A stretch of 64,000 bases of DNA from Noviherbaspirillum humi (GCF_900188095.1 NZ_FZOT01000003.1:186001-250000); one strand, 5' to 3'; shown: positions 1 to 8,687, counted from the stretch's first letter. Numbers and translations: made by a program. Notes: a model not told the origin generated them from the letters alone.

Positions 1-389
1 TGGATGATCAGGCCATAGGTCAGGTCCTTGATGGACACCGGCACCTTCGGATCGATGAACATCTTGCTGGACGACTTGTCGACCCGATAGGCATTGAGCG
101 ACACGTTCACCATCTGGTCCCACTGCAGGCGCTTCTCGCGAATCGCTTCGAACACGAGATAGGCGGTCATCACCTTGGTCAGCGACGCCGGGATGATGCG
201 CATGCCCGGTTCCTGGGAAGCCAGCATGCGGCCGGTGCTGGCGTCGAAAACGGTCCAGCTCTTGGCGGCCGCGACCGGCGCCGGCACGGTTTGCGCGATG
301 GCCGGCAAGGCCAGCGCCGCGATGGCGCCGCAGAAGGCGGTGCGCGCCGCGAAGGCGCCGAACGAATGGGAAAGACGGAAGATCTGCAT
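1..389 (-). CDS. D-alanyl-D-alanine carboxypeptidase (PBP5/6 family), N-terminal part
   Basis: Partial gene that runs off the left edge; only about the first 129 residues are visible. An N-terminal hydrophobic signal segment (about residues 10-33, ending AIAQ) is followed by a peptidase S11 start. The SxxK active-site tetrad SLTK lies at residues 69-72 (serine 69 is the acylated nucleophile in this family). Family role: periplasmic, membrane-anchored enzymes that remove the terminal D-Ala of peptidoglycan stem peptides. The SxN and KTG motifs would lie outside the window, so activity cannot be judged. It could equally be called DacA/DacC; the paralogue cannot be resolved from this part. Confidence 0.9.
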   Translation of the reverse strand, partial: MQIFRLSHSFGAFAARTAFCGAIAALALPAIAQTVPAPVAAAKSWTVFDASTGRMLASQEPGMRIIPASLTKVMTAYLVFEAIREKRLQWDQMVNVSLNAYRVDKSSSKMFIDPKVPVSIKDLTYGLII

Positions 390-956
390 GTTTTTCAATA
401 GCGTCAAGGGTGCCGGAGGCACAGGAGGATGCTCAAGCGGCCGCCGCGCGGCACGGAGTCGAGAGCGTTAAAAGGGTTAGTCCAACTCACCCCGGCATCA
501 TAGCGGATCATGCCGGATGCAAACAATCGGTTGCTTGAAAAATGCCCTGCCTGCGAGGCATTTGCGCTGATTGAATGATGAACTGGCAAGCGAATCCCGG
601 CGATCGGTGACAAGATGACAGCGGGATGGCAGGAATGGCATGCAGGATTTGAAACTGCCGGAGATAGCGATTGCACAATTTGATTGCATGCGCTGCTGAT
701 CGCTGCTGCGGTAAAGCGCTCCGGAGCGTGTTGTCAATCCAAACAGGGGGCGCGTGCGGCCGCCTGCTTTAACACCTCGGCCAGCCGGACGAACTCGCGG
801 CTTATGGCGGTCGGAACGGCACGGCGCCGACCGCGGTAAGGACAGGGCCGATTTCCGGCCGGAATTTGATCCCGCACAAACGACCCTGCGGCTTCCGCAG
901 CCCTTCCCTGTCGGGCCTCGCCCGGCCGGCAGCGCGGCGTCGCAACCTCAATCCGG
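390..956. other. Intergenic stretch without a recognisable gene
   Basis: About 570 bp between the carboxypeptidase start and the end of the endonuclease III-like gene. Short open frames exist on both strands but none has a convincing start or protein-like composition. The stretch 480-740 is less GC-rich than its surroundings and contains an inverted repeat, AAATGCC...GGCATTT, near 538-563. Promoter elements of the carboxypeptidase gene presumably lie just right of 390, but I could not identify a confident -35/-10 pair. Confidence 0.5.
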
Positions 957-1622
957 CTATCGATGCCTGCCGACGCCCACCTGCTGGCACATCGACAGCA
1001 CCGGGCAGGTCGAGCAGTGCGGGAGATTGCCGGTGCAGATGTGCTTGCCGAAAGGCACAAGCAAGCGGTTGATTTCTATCCAGTATTCGCGCGGCAGCTT
1101 GGCTTCCAGCGCCGGCAGGGACTTCTCGGGCGTGGCGGCGTGAATGTAGCCCCAGCGCGTGGTGACACGATGGACATGCACGTCCACGCTGATGAAGGGC
1201 GCCCCGCAGGCAATTCCCAGCACCAGGTTGGCGCACTTGGGGCCGACGCCGGCGAAGGAGAGCATCACATCCCGGTCGCAGGGCAGCTCGCCGTCGAACT
1301 CCTCGATCAGCCGGCGCGCGATGGCGAGAATCTGGCCCGCCTTCCGCTCGTGGAAGGTGCTGGCGCCGATGAGGCGGTCCAGCTCTTCGTAGCTCAGGCG
1401 GGACATCTCGGCCGGCGAGCGCGCGCGTTCGAACACCTTGCGCGACACCGGCAGGGTGACTTCGTCGAAGGTCCGTATCGAGATGATGCAGGCCACCAGC
1501 TGTTCGAAGGCCGAGGCGTAGCCTTCCTCCGCCAGCTGGAACAGCGCCGCCTTCGGCCAGGGCTCGACCGCGGTCCGAATGCGCCGCATGGCGTCGTCGA
1601 TATCGAAAGGCTGCTTGTCCAT
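957..1622 (-). CDS. Endonuclease III-like DNA glycosylase/AP lyase (HhH-GPD, 4Fe-4S)
   Basis: 221-aa protein of normal endonuclease III length. The helix-hairpin-helix segment FAGVGPKCAN (about 123-132) carries the family's catalytic lysine (K129), and VDVHV carries the catalytic aspartate (D147). The C-terminus has the iron-sulfur loop C-x6-C-x2-C-x5-C at residues 196, 203, 206 and 212. Family role: bifunctional base-excision repair of oxidised pyrimidines. The helix-hairpin-helix differs from classical Nth (LPGVGRKTAN), so this may be a second, divergent paralogue rather than the housekeeping nth. The start at MDKQPF is chosen because the upstream in-frame extension is low-complexity. It stands alone. 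Confidence 0.85.
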   Translation of the reverse strand: MDKQPFDIDDAMRRIRTAVEPWPKAALFQLAEEGYASAFEQLVACIISIRTFDEVTLPVSRKVFERARSPAEMSRLSYEELDRLIGASTFHERKAGQILAIARRLIEEFDGELPCDRDVMLSFAGVGPKCANLVLGIACGAPFISVDVHVHRVTTRWGYIHAATPEKSLPALEAKLPREYWIEINRLLVPFGKHICTGNLPHCSTCPVLSMCQQVGVGRHR

Positions 1623-1845
1623 GAGGCGCTCCGGGCCGGCTCGTATGAAACGAGAGACCTGCGCGACGCCGGAAAAATCCCGCCGCAACGGGGGATGGCG
1701 CAAGCGCTGCGACCATGCCAATACCGGCGGCATGAAACTGCTTGTCGGGGCGGGCTTGCGCCGCGGGTCTGGGGAATGGAATGCTGGTGCCGCGGGAGCG
1801 ATGGACGAGGTGGTCTGCGCTTGGGCGTCTGGCCTGGAAGGAAGC

Positions 1846-1921
1846 TGGCGTCTCCACGGGGATTCGAACCCCGGTACTCACCGTGAAAGGGTGATGTCCT
1901 AGGCCTCTAGACGATGGAGAC
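1846..1921 (-). tRNA. tRNA-Glu (anticodon TTC)
   Basis: 76 nt on the minus strand including an encoded 3' CCA. The acceptor stem pairs GTCTCC with GGAGAC, the T arm has the canonical GGTTCGAATCC, and the anticodon loop CCTTTCACG gives anticodon TTC, reading GAA/GAG. Encoded CCA and full-length arms suggest a functional gene. Confidence 0.97.
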
Positions 1922-2235
1922 GTCGAGGCGATTGCGAGCCCGGCATTCTACTGGATAGTCGGAATTTTGCAAGCTTCCGCGCAAGGCGCTTCTTGCCGGG
2001 TCGAACGATGCCGGCGCGATGCGAGGCGGCGCCGAACGGATCGAGTGCACCTGCCGCCATGGTCCGCGATTGATCGGCGCCACGAGGGACGTTGATTGCC
2101 GCGATGCAGGCTGCGATGCCAGCCCGAGGCGCGCTTTAAGCGGTTATCATGGTCCAGCCCTGCACCGGCATGAATCGCGCTATGCAACGATTCCCCCGCG
2201 CGCATCGCGCTTCACTGGCAAACAACCGGATCACT
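1922..2235. other. Intergenic stretch upstream of tRNA-Glu and of the 87-aa gene
   Basis: About 314 bp that should hold the promoters for tRNA-Glu (leftward) and for the gene at 2236 (rightward). I see no open frame with a credible start, and no confident promoter hexamers or hairpins. Confidence 0.4.
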
Positions 2236-2499
2236 ATGGCACTAGACATTCAGGCAGTCGAACAGCTGATCAAGGAAATCGAACTCACCGACCCCATCGA
2301 CTGGGGCATGCTCAACATCGATGAGGACGATGCCACCCGCCTGATCGCCCTGTCGGTGGTGGAGCATTACGAGCAGAACATCCGTCCGATGTCGGAGAGC
2401 GAACGCGAATACATCTTCGTCGCCTCGCTCGCCAAGCTGACGCTCGAGAACTTCGTGCTCAACCTGAAGCTGGCGAAGGCGACGGGAAAGGCGGGTTGA
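2236..2499 (+). CDS. Conserved-looking hypothetical protein, 87 aa
   Basis: I do not recognise the family. The product starts MALDIQAVEQ and is acidic in its N-terminal half, with predicted helices and no signal peptide or membrane segment, so it is probably cytosolic. The ATG at 2236 is preferred over the in-frame upstream ATGs at 2149 and 2170, which add a basic, low-complexity extension. It converges on the TIM-barrel gene at 2503, with only 3 bp between the two stop codons. Confidence 0.7.
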   Translation: MALDIQAVEQLIKEIELTDPIDWGMLNIDEDDATRLIALSVVEHYEQNIRPMSESEREYIFVASLAKLTLENFVLNLKLAKATGKAG

Positions 2500-2502
2500 C
2501 GA

Positions 2503-3177
2503 TCAGGCGGCTTCCTGCCGCGCATTGGCATGCGACAGCTCGATGAAGCGCGCCAGCAGCGTTTCGTCGAAATGGTGCTCGTCGCGCGATACGCCGGTCG
2601 CCACCAGGATGGCGGACAGCAGCGGCGCGAACTGCGCCACGTTGTCGCAGGTCATGCCGCTGGCGATCGCCAGCTTTCCATCCACGGCGGCGCTCATGGC
2701 CCGAATTTTTTCCAGCGGCGCCGCGATGCCGGTGCCGCTGCCGCTGGTGGTGGGCATGAATCCAGCCTCGAGCGCGAAACGCGCCGCGGCCGGCGGATCC
2801 GGCTCCGGCTTCTGGTACTTGAAGGCGACGCAGGCGAAGATGCCCAGGCCCGGATGCTCGGCCGCCACCTGCATCAGTTCGCGGCCGAGCTCGGCGATGC
2901 CTTGCGAATCCACGCCGCAATAGTCGGCCCACAGCATGTCCAGCCCGAGCGCCGGCACCATCCGCGCCAGCTCCGCCACCGGCCGGTCGTCCATGTTCAG
3001 TCCGACCTTCCTTTCAGGATAAGCCCGCTTGATCGCCGCCGCCACCGGCGGCAGCTCGGCATCGCGGCCGTCATGGGAAATCAGGAACACGCCGTCGGCG
3101 CCGGCATGAAATGCAAGGCGGGCTTGTTCGAGCGAGGTGTCGCCGTCGAGATGATGGATGACCGGATAGATTTTCAT
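2503..3177 (-). CDS. TIM-barrel protein (BtpA/phosphate-binding barrel-like), unknown substrate
   Basis: 224 aa with alternating beta/alpha segments. It opens with a strand and the acidic/His pair in IHHLDGD, and near the C-terminus has IASGMTCDN followed by a hydrophobic strand ILVATGVS, resembling the phosphate-binding end of small TIM barrels (TrpF/BtpA-like). No signal peptide. It is the first gene of a probable leftward pair with the 75-aa gene at 3229, which lies upstream with a 51-nt gap. The fold call is inference from pattern, and I cannot name a reaction. Confidence 0.6.
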   Translation of the reverse strand: MKIYPVIHHLDGDTSLEQARLAFHAGADGVFLISHDGRDAELPPVAAAIKRAYPERKVGLNMDDRPVAELARMVPALGLDMLWADYCGVDSQGIAELGRELMQVAAEHPGLGIFACVAFKYQKPEPDPPAAARFALEAGFMPTTSGSGTGIAAPLEKIRAMSAAVDGKLAIASGMTCDNVAQFAPLLSAILVATGVSRDEHHFDETLLARFIELSHANARQEAA

Positions 3178-3228
3178 GGTGGCTGCCGAATGGAGGTCGC
3201 GCGGCTGCTTCGCCGCCGGATGCAGGTA

Positions 3229-3456
3229 TCAGTTGATGCGCTTGATGCGCTGGCCGTAGATGCCGTACACCACTTCCTCGCCATCCACGGTGCCGACCAG
3301 GGCCCAGCCGCTGCCGATCTTCTTCGGCGCCAGTTCCGCGCCGATCTCGGCGCCAACCAGCCTGGCCCATTGCGCGGCCGCGCCCTGGGCCTTGAACAGT
3401 TCATGGTCGCCGGCGACCACCGTGGAATCGAAAACGGGCTTGAAGAATACGCTCAT
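3229..3456 (-). CDS. Hypothetical protein, 75 aa
   Basis: Small soluble protein starting MSVFFKPVFD and ending in a beta-rich basic tail (VVYGIYGQRIKRIN). AAGGACCCGTTTCC upstream of the ATG is a reasonable ribosome binding site. It sits 51 nt upstream of the TIM-barrel gene on the same strand and is probably co-transcribed with it. I do not recognise a family. Confidence 0.65.
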   Translation of the reverse strand: MSVFFKPVFDSTVVAGDHELFKAQGAAAQWARLVGAEIGAELAPKKIGSGWALVGTVDGEEVVYGIYGQRIKRIN

Positions 3457-3555
3457 GGAAACGGGTCCTTTCTGATGGCGCGGCCAATTGCCGGCGCAAT
3501 AGCCGCCGATTGTAAGCCAACCGGATGCGTAAAGCGCGTCAGCAGCGGCGGCGCC

Positions 3556-3924
3556 TCAGAGGATGCGCGGCACGGCGTCGACGGGCAGCGGCTCCACCTC
3601 GCGCCATCCTGAGGCGGCGATCATTTCGTTGGCCTGCGCCGGCTTGCGTCCGAGCGAGCGGTCGAGCGACAGGGTGATGTGGAAGACGCGGCCATCGGGG
3701 CGCTGCGTCCTGCCGTTCACCGTCACCACCAGCGCTTCCAGGGAAGCGTCGCATGCATAGCCGACGACCGTGATCTCGGCCGGCTCGGGCAGACGGGTCT
3801 TGCCGGGCGGGACGCCGAAGCGCTCCGTTACATGGTGGCAAGCGACGTCGCCGAACCTGGGTGGAAAGCGTTCCAGGATGCGCCTGCGGGATTCTTCGGT
3901 CAGCAGGTAGGCGGTATAGGCCAT
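3556..3924 (-). CDS. Possible 2H phosphoesterase-like protein, 122 aa
   Basis: Small cytosolic-looking protein with two H-x-T motifs, HVT at about residues 31-33 and HIT at about 82-84, each followed by a hydrophobic/beta stretch. Two HxT/S motifs about 50 residues apart are the signature of 2H phosphodiesterases and of 'Swiss-army-knife' RNA-repair-like proteins, which act on 2',3'-cyclic phosphates or RNA ends. The family call is an inference from these motifs. The start is the ATG of MAYTAYLLTE. No obvious operon partner. Confidence 0.6.
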   Translation of the reverse strand: MAYTAYLLTEESRRRILERFPPRFGDVACHHVTERFGVPPGKTRLPEPAEITVVGYACDASLEALVVTVNGRTQRPDGRVFHITLSLDRSLGRKPAQANEMIAASGWREVEPLPVDAVPRIL

Positions 3925-4069
3925 GCAGATGCTTTTGGACTGTTTGACGATGGTTGGTTGCCGCCTACTCTACCCCGGCGGCGCCATGCGGCCAAGTTGA
4001 TGCTGTGCGCTTGCCAGCCCATGCCGGCCGCAAGCCCTTGCCGGTCAGGCAGCCGGCGCCGCGCCGCGC

Positions 4070-6823
4070 TCAGTTTTCGCCATCGGGCTCGGCGAGCGGC
4101 CGGGGAAAGCGCTTGCCGGCCAGCTCCCGGAAAGCCGGCTCCGGCACCGGCCGGGAGTAGAGGTAGCCCTGGTAGGCATAGCAGCCGTGCCCCCACAGGA
4201 AAGCCTGCTGCTCCAGGGTTTCCACGCCTTCCGCGATCACTTCCAGACCGAGCGTGTTGCCGAGGGCGATGACGGTGCGGGTGATGGACGCATCGTTCTG
4301 GTCCGCCAGGACGTCGCGCACGAAGGACCGGTCTATCTTCACCTGGTCCAGCGGCAGCTGCTTGAGGTAGGACAGCGACGAGTAGCCGGTGCCGAAGTCG
4401 TCCAGCGAGAAGCTGACGCCATGTCGCTTCAGGGCGCTCATCTTCTCCACCGTGTCTTCCATGTTCTTCGCCAGCACGGTCTCGGTGATTTCGATCTTCA
4501 GCCGGCGCGGGTCCGCCCCGCTGCGCGCCAGGAGGTGCAGCAGGTGCTCGACGAAGTCGTGGCGCCGGAACTCGTAGATGCTGACGTTGACCGCCAGCGT
4601 CAGCGCCTGAAGGCGCGGATCGGCGCGCCACGCCGCCAGGGCGCTGCAGGCGCTGCCCAATACCCACTGCCCGATCGGCACCATCAATCCTGTCTCCTCG
4701 GCCAGAGGAATGAATATTTCGGGCGAAATGGTGCCTTTCTTCGGATGCTGCCAGCGCAGCAGCGCTTCGGCGCCCGTCACCCTGCCCTCATGATCCACCT
4801 GCGGCTGATAGTGCAGCAGCAGCTCGTTCCTCGCCGCCGCGAAGCGCAGGTCGGCCTCCAGCTCCAGCCGGCGGTTCAGGGCCTTCTGCATCTTGGGATC
4901 GAAGAAGCGGATGCAGTTGCGGCCTTCCGCCTTGGCCCGGTACATCGCCAGGTCGGCTTCCTTGAGCAGCATGTCGGCGGTCTTCTCCGTGCCGTTGAAC
5001 AGGGTGATGCCGATGCTGCCGCTGCACAGATGCTCATAGCCGTTCAGGTCGAACGGCTCGGCCAGCGCCTCGCACAGGCGCCTGGCCAGCATTTCCGCCC
5101 TCGCGGCGGCGGCGGGCGCGCCGCCGGCCAGCTCTTCCAGCACCACCACGAATTCGTCGCCGCCGAAGCGCGCCACCGTGTCGCTGCCGCGCATGCAGCG
5201 CGACAGGCGCGCCGCCGCCTGCTGCAGCAGCGCATCGCCCTTGTCATGGCCGAGGGTATCGTTGATGGTCTTGAAGTTGTCCAGATCGATCAGCAGCAGC
5301 GCGCCGGAGCGGCCGACACGGCCGTTCACCGCCGAGGCGTGCAGCAGCCTTTCGTACAGCAGCCGCCGGTTCGGCAATTGCGTCAGCTGATCGTAGAAAG
5401 CCAGCTGGTGAACGGCGGCCTCCGCCTTCTTGCGCTCGGTGATGTCGCTCAGGGTGGCCAGCACCAGCTTCGGCGAACCGTCCTCGTTCCGGATCAGCAT
5501 CATGCGGTATTCGACGGTGAACCTGCCGCCGAACTTGTCGCGCATGTCCCTCTCGAAGATGCATTCGCCCAGCGCGACGATGCGCTGGGCGTTGTTGGCA
5601 AAGCTGACCGGATCGTCATCCTCATGCAGAAGGTCGCGCGCCGATGCGCCCACCGCTTCCTCGCGGGTCCAGCCGAACATCCGCTCCGCGCCCTTGTTCC
5701 AGAACAGGATGATGCCGTCGAGCGTGCGGGTGAAGATGGCGTCGCGGGTATTGTCCAGCAGCGAGGCTTGCTCGCGGAAGCGGGCTTCGTTTTCCTTCAG
5801 CGCCTGCAGGGCGCGCTTGCGCTCGATGGCGACACTGGCGATATGGCAGCAGGAATGCTGCAGCGCCAGTTCGGAGGCCTCGGGTTCGCTTGGGCTGCGG
5901 GCATAGATGGCGAAGGTGCCGAGGATGGTGCCGGCGGCCGAAAAGATCGGCATCGACCAGCATGCGCGCAGGCCGTGCGCCAACGCCGGCTCGCGCAGTT
6001 CGTGCAGGTCGTGCCAGAGCGGATCGTTGGCGATGTCGGGCGCCACCACATGACGCCCCATGTAAGCCGACGCGCCGCACGAACCGGCGTACGGTCCGAT
6101 CCGCAGGCCGTTGAGAACGGCGGTGTAAGCAGGCGGCAGGCTGGGCGCAGCCGCCAGCCGCAGTTGCGTTTCGCTGTCGTCGAGCAGCAGGATGGAGCAG
6201 AGATAGCGCGGCGCGTAGGACTCCAGCATGCGGATGACCGCTTCCAGGATTTCCGGCAGGGGCGCATCGATGGCGATGCGTTCCAGAATGGCGGCCTGTT
6301 CCAGCTTGAAGGTTTGCAGGCGCCGCAGTTCGGCATCGCCGCTCTCTTCCGGCGAGTCTTGCGCCGCTTCGCTCTGGCGCCGGCTGTCGGCCAGCCGGCC
6401 CGACACCATCACGGCGAAGTCGCGGACCGCGGTGTCGGCGCGGCCGTGCGCGAAGACATAGCAGCCGCCCAGCTCGCGCCCATCGTCGGCGCGCAGCCGG
6501 ATCGGCTCCAGGGTGACTTCCAGCAGGTCGCCGCCGAAGCAGCGCAGCATCGCGCGGCAGGATTGCGCAATGGCCCGGCTTTCCGGGGAAGGCCCGTCGG
6601 CGCCATCGGCCGGCGCTTCGAACAGGCTCGACACCATCCGCCCGGCCAGTTCGCCGGCGGGGTGGCCGGTCATGCGTTCGAGGGCGGGATTGGCCACTTC
6701 GATGCGGCCATCGGCATCGAACAGCATGATGCCGTCCCGCGCGCGGTCGATCAGTTCGCGGCTGCCCGAGATGCCCGCCCATTCGGCAGGCATCGGCCCG
6801 GCCGGCGGCGTCCTGGCATTCAC
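4070..6823 (-). CDS. PAS-GAF-PAS-GGDEF-EAL cyclic-di-GMP signalling protein
   Basis: 917-aa soluble sensor with no membrane segment. Rough order: PAS (20-130), GAF (185-335), PAS/PAC (350-465), GGDEF (475-635), EAL (650-895). The diguanylate cyclase signature GGDEF is intact in RFGGDEFVV. The EAL domain has EALLRW, NVS, ITET, DDFGTGYSSL, KID, EGVET and QGY, so phosphodiesterase residues look complete as well. Both opposing activities are therefore plausible, with PAS/GAF ligands deciding the balance. The start is a GTG whose GTGA overlaps the stop of the 51-aa ORF upstream, suggesting translational coupling. An ATG 10 codons further in is an alternative start. Confidence 0.95.
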   Translation of the reverse strand: MNARTPPAGPMPAEWAGISGSRELIDRARDGIMLFDADGRIEVANPALERMTGHPAGELAGRMVSSLFEAPADGADGPSPESRAIAQSCRAMLRCFGGDLLEVTLEPIRLRADDGRELGGCYVFAHGRADTAVRDFAVMVSGRLADSRRQSEAAQDSPEESGDAELRRLQTFKLEQAAILERIAIDAPLPEILEAVIRMLESYAPRYLCSILLLDDSETQLRLAAAPSLPPAYTAVLNGLRIGPYAGSCGASAYMGRHVVAPDIANDPLWHDLHELREPALAHGLRACWSMPIFSAAGTILGTFAIYARSPSEPEASELALQHSCCHIASVAIERKRALQALKENEARFREQASLLDNTRDAIFTRTLDGIILFWNKGAERMFGWTREEAVGASARDLLHEDDDPVSFANNAQRIVALGECIFERDMRDKFGGRFTVEYRMMLIRNEDGSPKLVLATLSDITERKKAEAAVHQLAFYDQLTQLPNRRLLYERLLHASAVNGRVGRSGALLLIDLDNFKTINDTLGHDKGDALLQQAAARLSRCMRGSDTVARFGGDEFVVVLEELAGGAPAAAARAEMLARRLCEALAEPFDLNGYEHLCSGSIGITLFNGTEKTADMLLKEADLAMYRAKAEGRNCIRFFDPKMQKALNRRLELEADLRFAAARNELLLHYQPQVDHEGRVTGAEALLRWQHPKKGTISPEIFIPLAEETGLMVPIGQWVLGSACSALAAWRADPRLQALTLAVNVSIYEFRRHDFVEHLLHLLARSGADPRRLKIEITETVLAKNMEDTVEKMSALKRHGVSFSLDDFGTGYSSLSYLKQLPLDQVKIDRSFVRDVLADQNDASITRTVIALGNTLGLEVIAEGVETLEQQAFLWGHGCYAYQGYLYSRPVPEPAFRELAGKRFPRPLAEPDGEN

Positions 6824-6975
6824 GAGGCGCCCCGCCTGTCTTCGCGCATCGCACGCATCCCATCATCGGCCACGCGCAGGTTGCCGATTCGCATCAGGAC
6901 ACGCCCGATCGGCTGCAGACGGAAAAAGGGCAGGACGAACGGCATCCTTGCCCGTAGGGTGGCCTTCTTCGGCAT
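6820..6975 (-). CDS. Small ORF (51 aa) overlapping the GGDEF-EAL gene
   Basis: Starts MPKKATLRAR, preceded by AAAGGAAAGCGC, a strong ribosome binding site. Its stop shares the four bases GTGA with the GTG start of the PAS-GAF-GGDEF-EAL gene, the classic arrangement of translational coupling. The product is strongly basic with one hydrophobic patch (MPFVLPFF). No family is recognised. It may be a leader peptide for the downstream gene or a small partner protein. Confidence 0.5.
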   Translation of the reverse strand: MPKKATLRARMPFVLPFFRLQPIGRVLMRIGNLRVADDGMRAMREDRRGAS

Positions 6976-7435
6976 GCGCTTTCCTTTTGATGGTTTCTCC
7001 GCGCGGCCGGATGAACGCGGACTACATCGATCCGGCAGCGGGGCCTTACCTGACAAAGGAACAATATCGTCGCGCGGTTTTATCGCGTCAATCGCTAGTT
7101 TATGGGAAACGCGCTCCCGCACGGCGATGCGAATGAATGATGGCGCCCGTGCTTCCGGGGTTGCGCTGCAGGCTACATGAGATAACGAGCCGGCCTGCCG
7201 GGTGGGGCGTGCCTCCAGCGGCGATGCAGGACGATGCAAATCGCCAGGCTACGCTCATGCAGCGGCTTCTGTCCGGTCGAACGCCGTGAAGCGGTGCGTG
7301 CCGCGAGGAGACCACAGGGGCGAAGACGCCCGGCGCCGCCGGGATTCGATCAAGCGGGGGTTGCGCAACGAGGGCGATGCGCCGCAGGCCGGAAACCGTT
7401 GCGCCCGCACCGCAGCGCCCGCCCGGTTGCCGATA
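6976..7435. other. Intergenic stretch, no confident gene
   Basis: About 460 bp between the small ORF and the end of the Rieske oxygenase gene. A 41-codon plus-strand frame (start ATG about 7013, MNADYIDPAAG) exists but lacks a clear ribosome binding site. The stretch 7030-7110 is relatively AT-rich and could hold the promoter of the leftward signalling operon. I see no terminator-like hairpin with a T tract for the Rieske gene. Confidence 0.4.
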
Positions 7436-8569
7436 TCAAGCCGCCGCAGGCTGCTGCACGGCTGGCGCCGCCACGGCGCTTTCCTGCGTTGCGGGCGCGG
7501 CTGCCATCGCCTCTTCATTCGCCAGGCGCAGCAGGATCTTGCGCATCGCGATGCCGGGCCGGTCCGGTCCGAAGCTGAGTTCCTCGAAGGGCTCGGTCTC
7601 CTTCTCCACCGTTTCCTGGATCCAGTTCAGCGCGTCCACGTCTTCCTGGTAGGCGGTGGTGGACGACTCCAGCAGGAACCTGTCGGCGTCCGCATCGTCG
7701 AGGTTGCAGTCGCGGCTGTTGAACCACCAGTAGTGGATGGAGCCCTGGGTCTCCGGGGTGTAGATGTGGGTGATGGTGAAGCGGTACTCTTCCTTCTCGC
7801 CTTCGCGCGGCTCCTTGTTCACGATGCGGGCATGGGCATAGTGCAGCGCCGGGCTGGCGAAATAGCCGTCGGAGTAGCGGTCCACGTTCCTGTCGGTCAG
7901 GCGCATCGGCACGCCATAGATGTCCGGCGGCGGCGAATCCAGCAGGCTGCGGTACAGATGCACGACGTCGCCCTCGACATGCACCTCCATCTTGGACTTG
8001 GAATACTGCGGCGTGCCGATGCCGGTCTTGGCATGCAGGATGGGGAAGTGGGTCTGATCCAGCAGGTTCTCGTGCATGGCCACGTAATTGGTCTTCACAT
8101 GGAACTGGCCGTTCACCGTCTTCCATCCCGGATCGCTCAGCCAGGGCGTCTGCGGGATCAGGGCCGGGTCGGCCTTGGCCGGATCGCCCATCCAGATCCA
8201 TACCAGCGGTCCGCGCTCCGCCACGGGGTAAGACGCAATGCGGGCATGGGTGGGCGCGTTCGGCAGCGAAGGCATGAACACGCACTGGCCCTGGGTATTG
8301 AAGTTCATGCCGTGGTAGCCGCATACCACGTTGTCGCCATCGAGCCGGCCCTTGGAAAGGGGGAAATTGCGGTGCGGGCAGCGGTTCTGCATGATCACCG
8401 GCTTGCCGTCCTGGGTGCGGTACATCAGCACCGTCTTGCCGAGCAGGGTGCGCTCTTTCAGTTCGCGGCCGATTTCGCCGGCGAGCGCGGCGACGTACCA
8501 GCAATTCCTGATCAGCGGGGTGGTATGGTCGGCCATCTGCTGCTTGCGGGCCGGTGCGTTCTGCGTCAT
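7436..8569 (-). CDS. Rieske [2Fe-2S] aromatic ring-hydroxylating/demethylase oxygenase subunit (VanA-like)
   Basis: 377 aa. The Rieske cluster ligands C64-P-H66 and C83-GY-H86 are present in the N-terminal domain. The mononuclear iron site is visible as the segment NLLDQTHFPILH (D171, H174, H179). Family role: terminal oxygenase for O-demethylation or hydroxylation of aromatic acids with electrons from a separate reductase. No reductase gene lies nearby. The ATG at 8569 is preferred to the ATG at 8575: AGGAG is 6 nt before 8569 but directly abuts 8575. The C-terminus is an Ala/Pro-rich tail. It is divergent from a LysR gene, its probable regulator. Confidence 0.9.
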   Translation of the reverse strand: MTQNAPARKQQMADHTTPLIRNCWYVAALAGEIGRELKERTLLGKTVLMYRTQDGKPVIMQNRCPHRNFPLSKGRLDGDNVVCGYHGMNFNTQGQCVFMPSLPNAPTHARIASYPVAERGPLVWIWMGDPAKADPALIPQTPWLSDPGWKTVNGQFHVKTNYVAMHENLLDQTHFPILHAKTGIGTPQYSKSKMEVHVEGDVVHLYRSLLDSPPPDIYGVPMRLTDRNVDRYSDGYFASPALHYAHARIVNKEPREGEKEEYRFTITHIYTPETQGSIHYWWFNSRDCNLDDADADRFLLESSTTAYQEDVDALNWIQETVEKETEPFEELSFGPDRPGIAMRKILLRLANEEAMAAAPATQESAVAAPAVQQPAAA

Positions 8570-8687
8570 GTTCATCTCCTCGTCGGCGGGCTGGCGCCCT
8601 CGGTTTCATCAAGCCTGCGCGGTCTGCTGACGCCTGCCATGCCGCTCCCGTCGGGCAAGAGGCTGAAGCGGGACAGACCCCACTGTG

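Noticed and set aside
802-1881. 359-codon minus-strand frame overlapping the endonuclease III-like gene
   Set aside because: Different frame of the same strand; lacks the HhH and Fe-S motifs that the 957-1622 frame has.
1846-1921. tRNA-Glu as an island integration site
   Set aside because: No integrase and no duplicated tRNA 3' end nearby.
7013-7138. 41-codon plus-strand frame (MNADYIDPAAG)
   Set aside because: No good ribosome binding site and no neighbour context; not enough support for a gene.
4187-7180. 997-codon open frame on the plus strand opposite the PAS-GAF-GGDEF-EAL gene
   Set aside because: Antisense shadow of a high-GC gene: no ribosome binding site, compositionally odd (Gln/Arg/Ala-rich) and no motifs, whereas the minus-strand frame has five clear domains.
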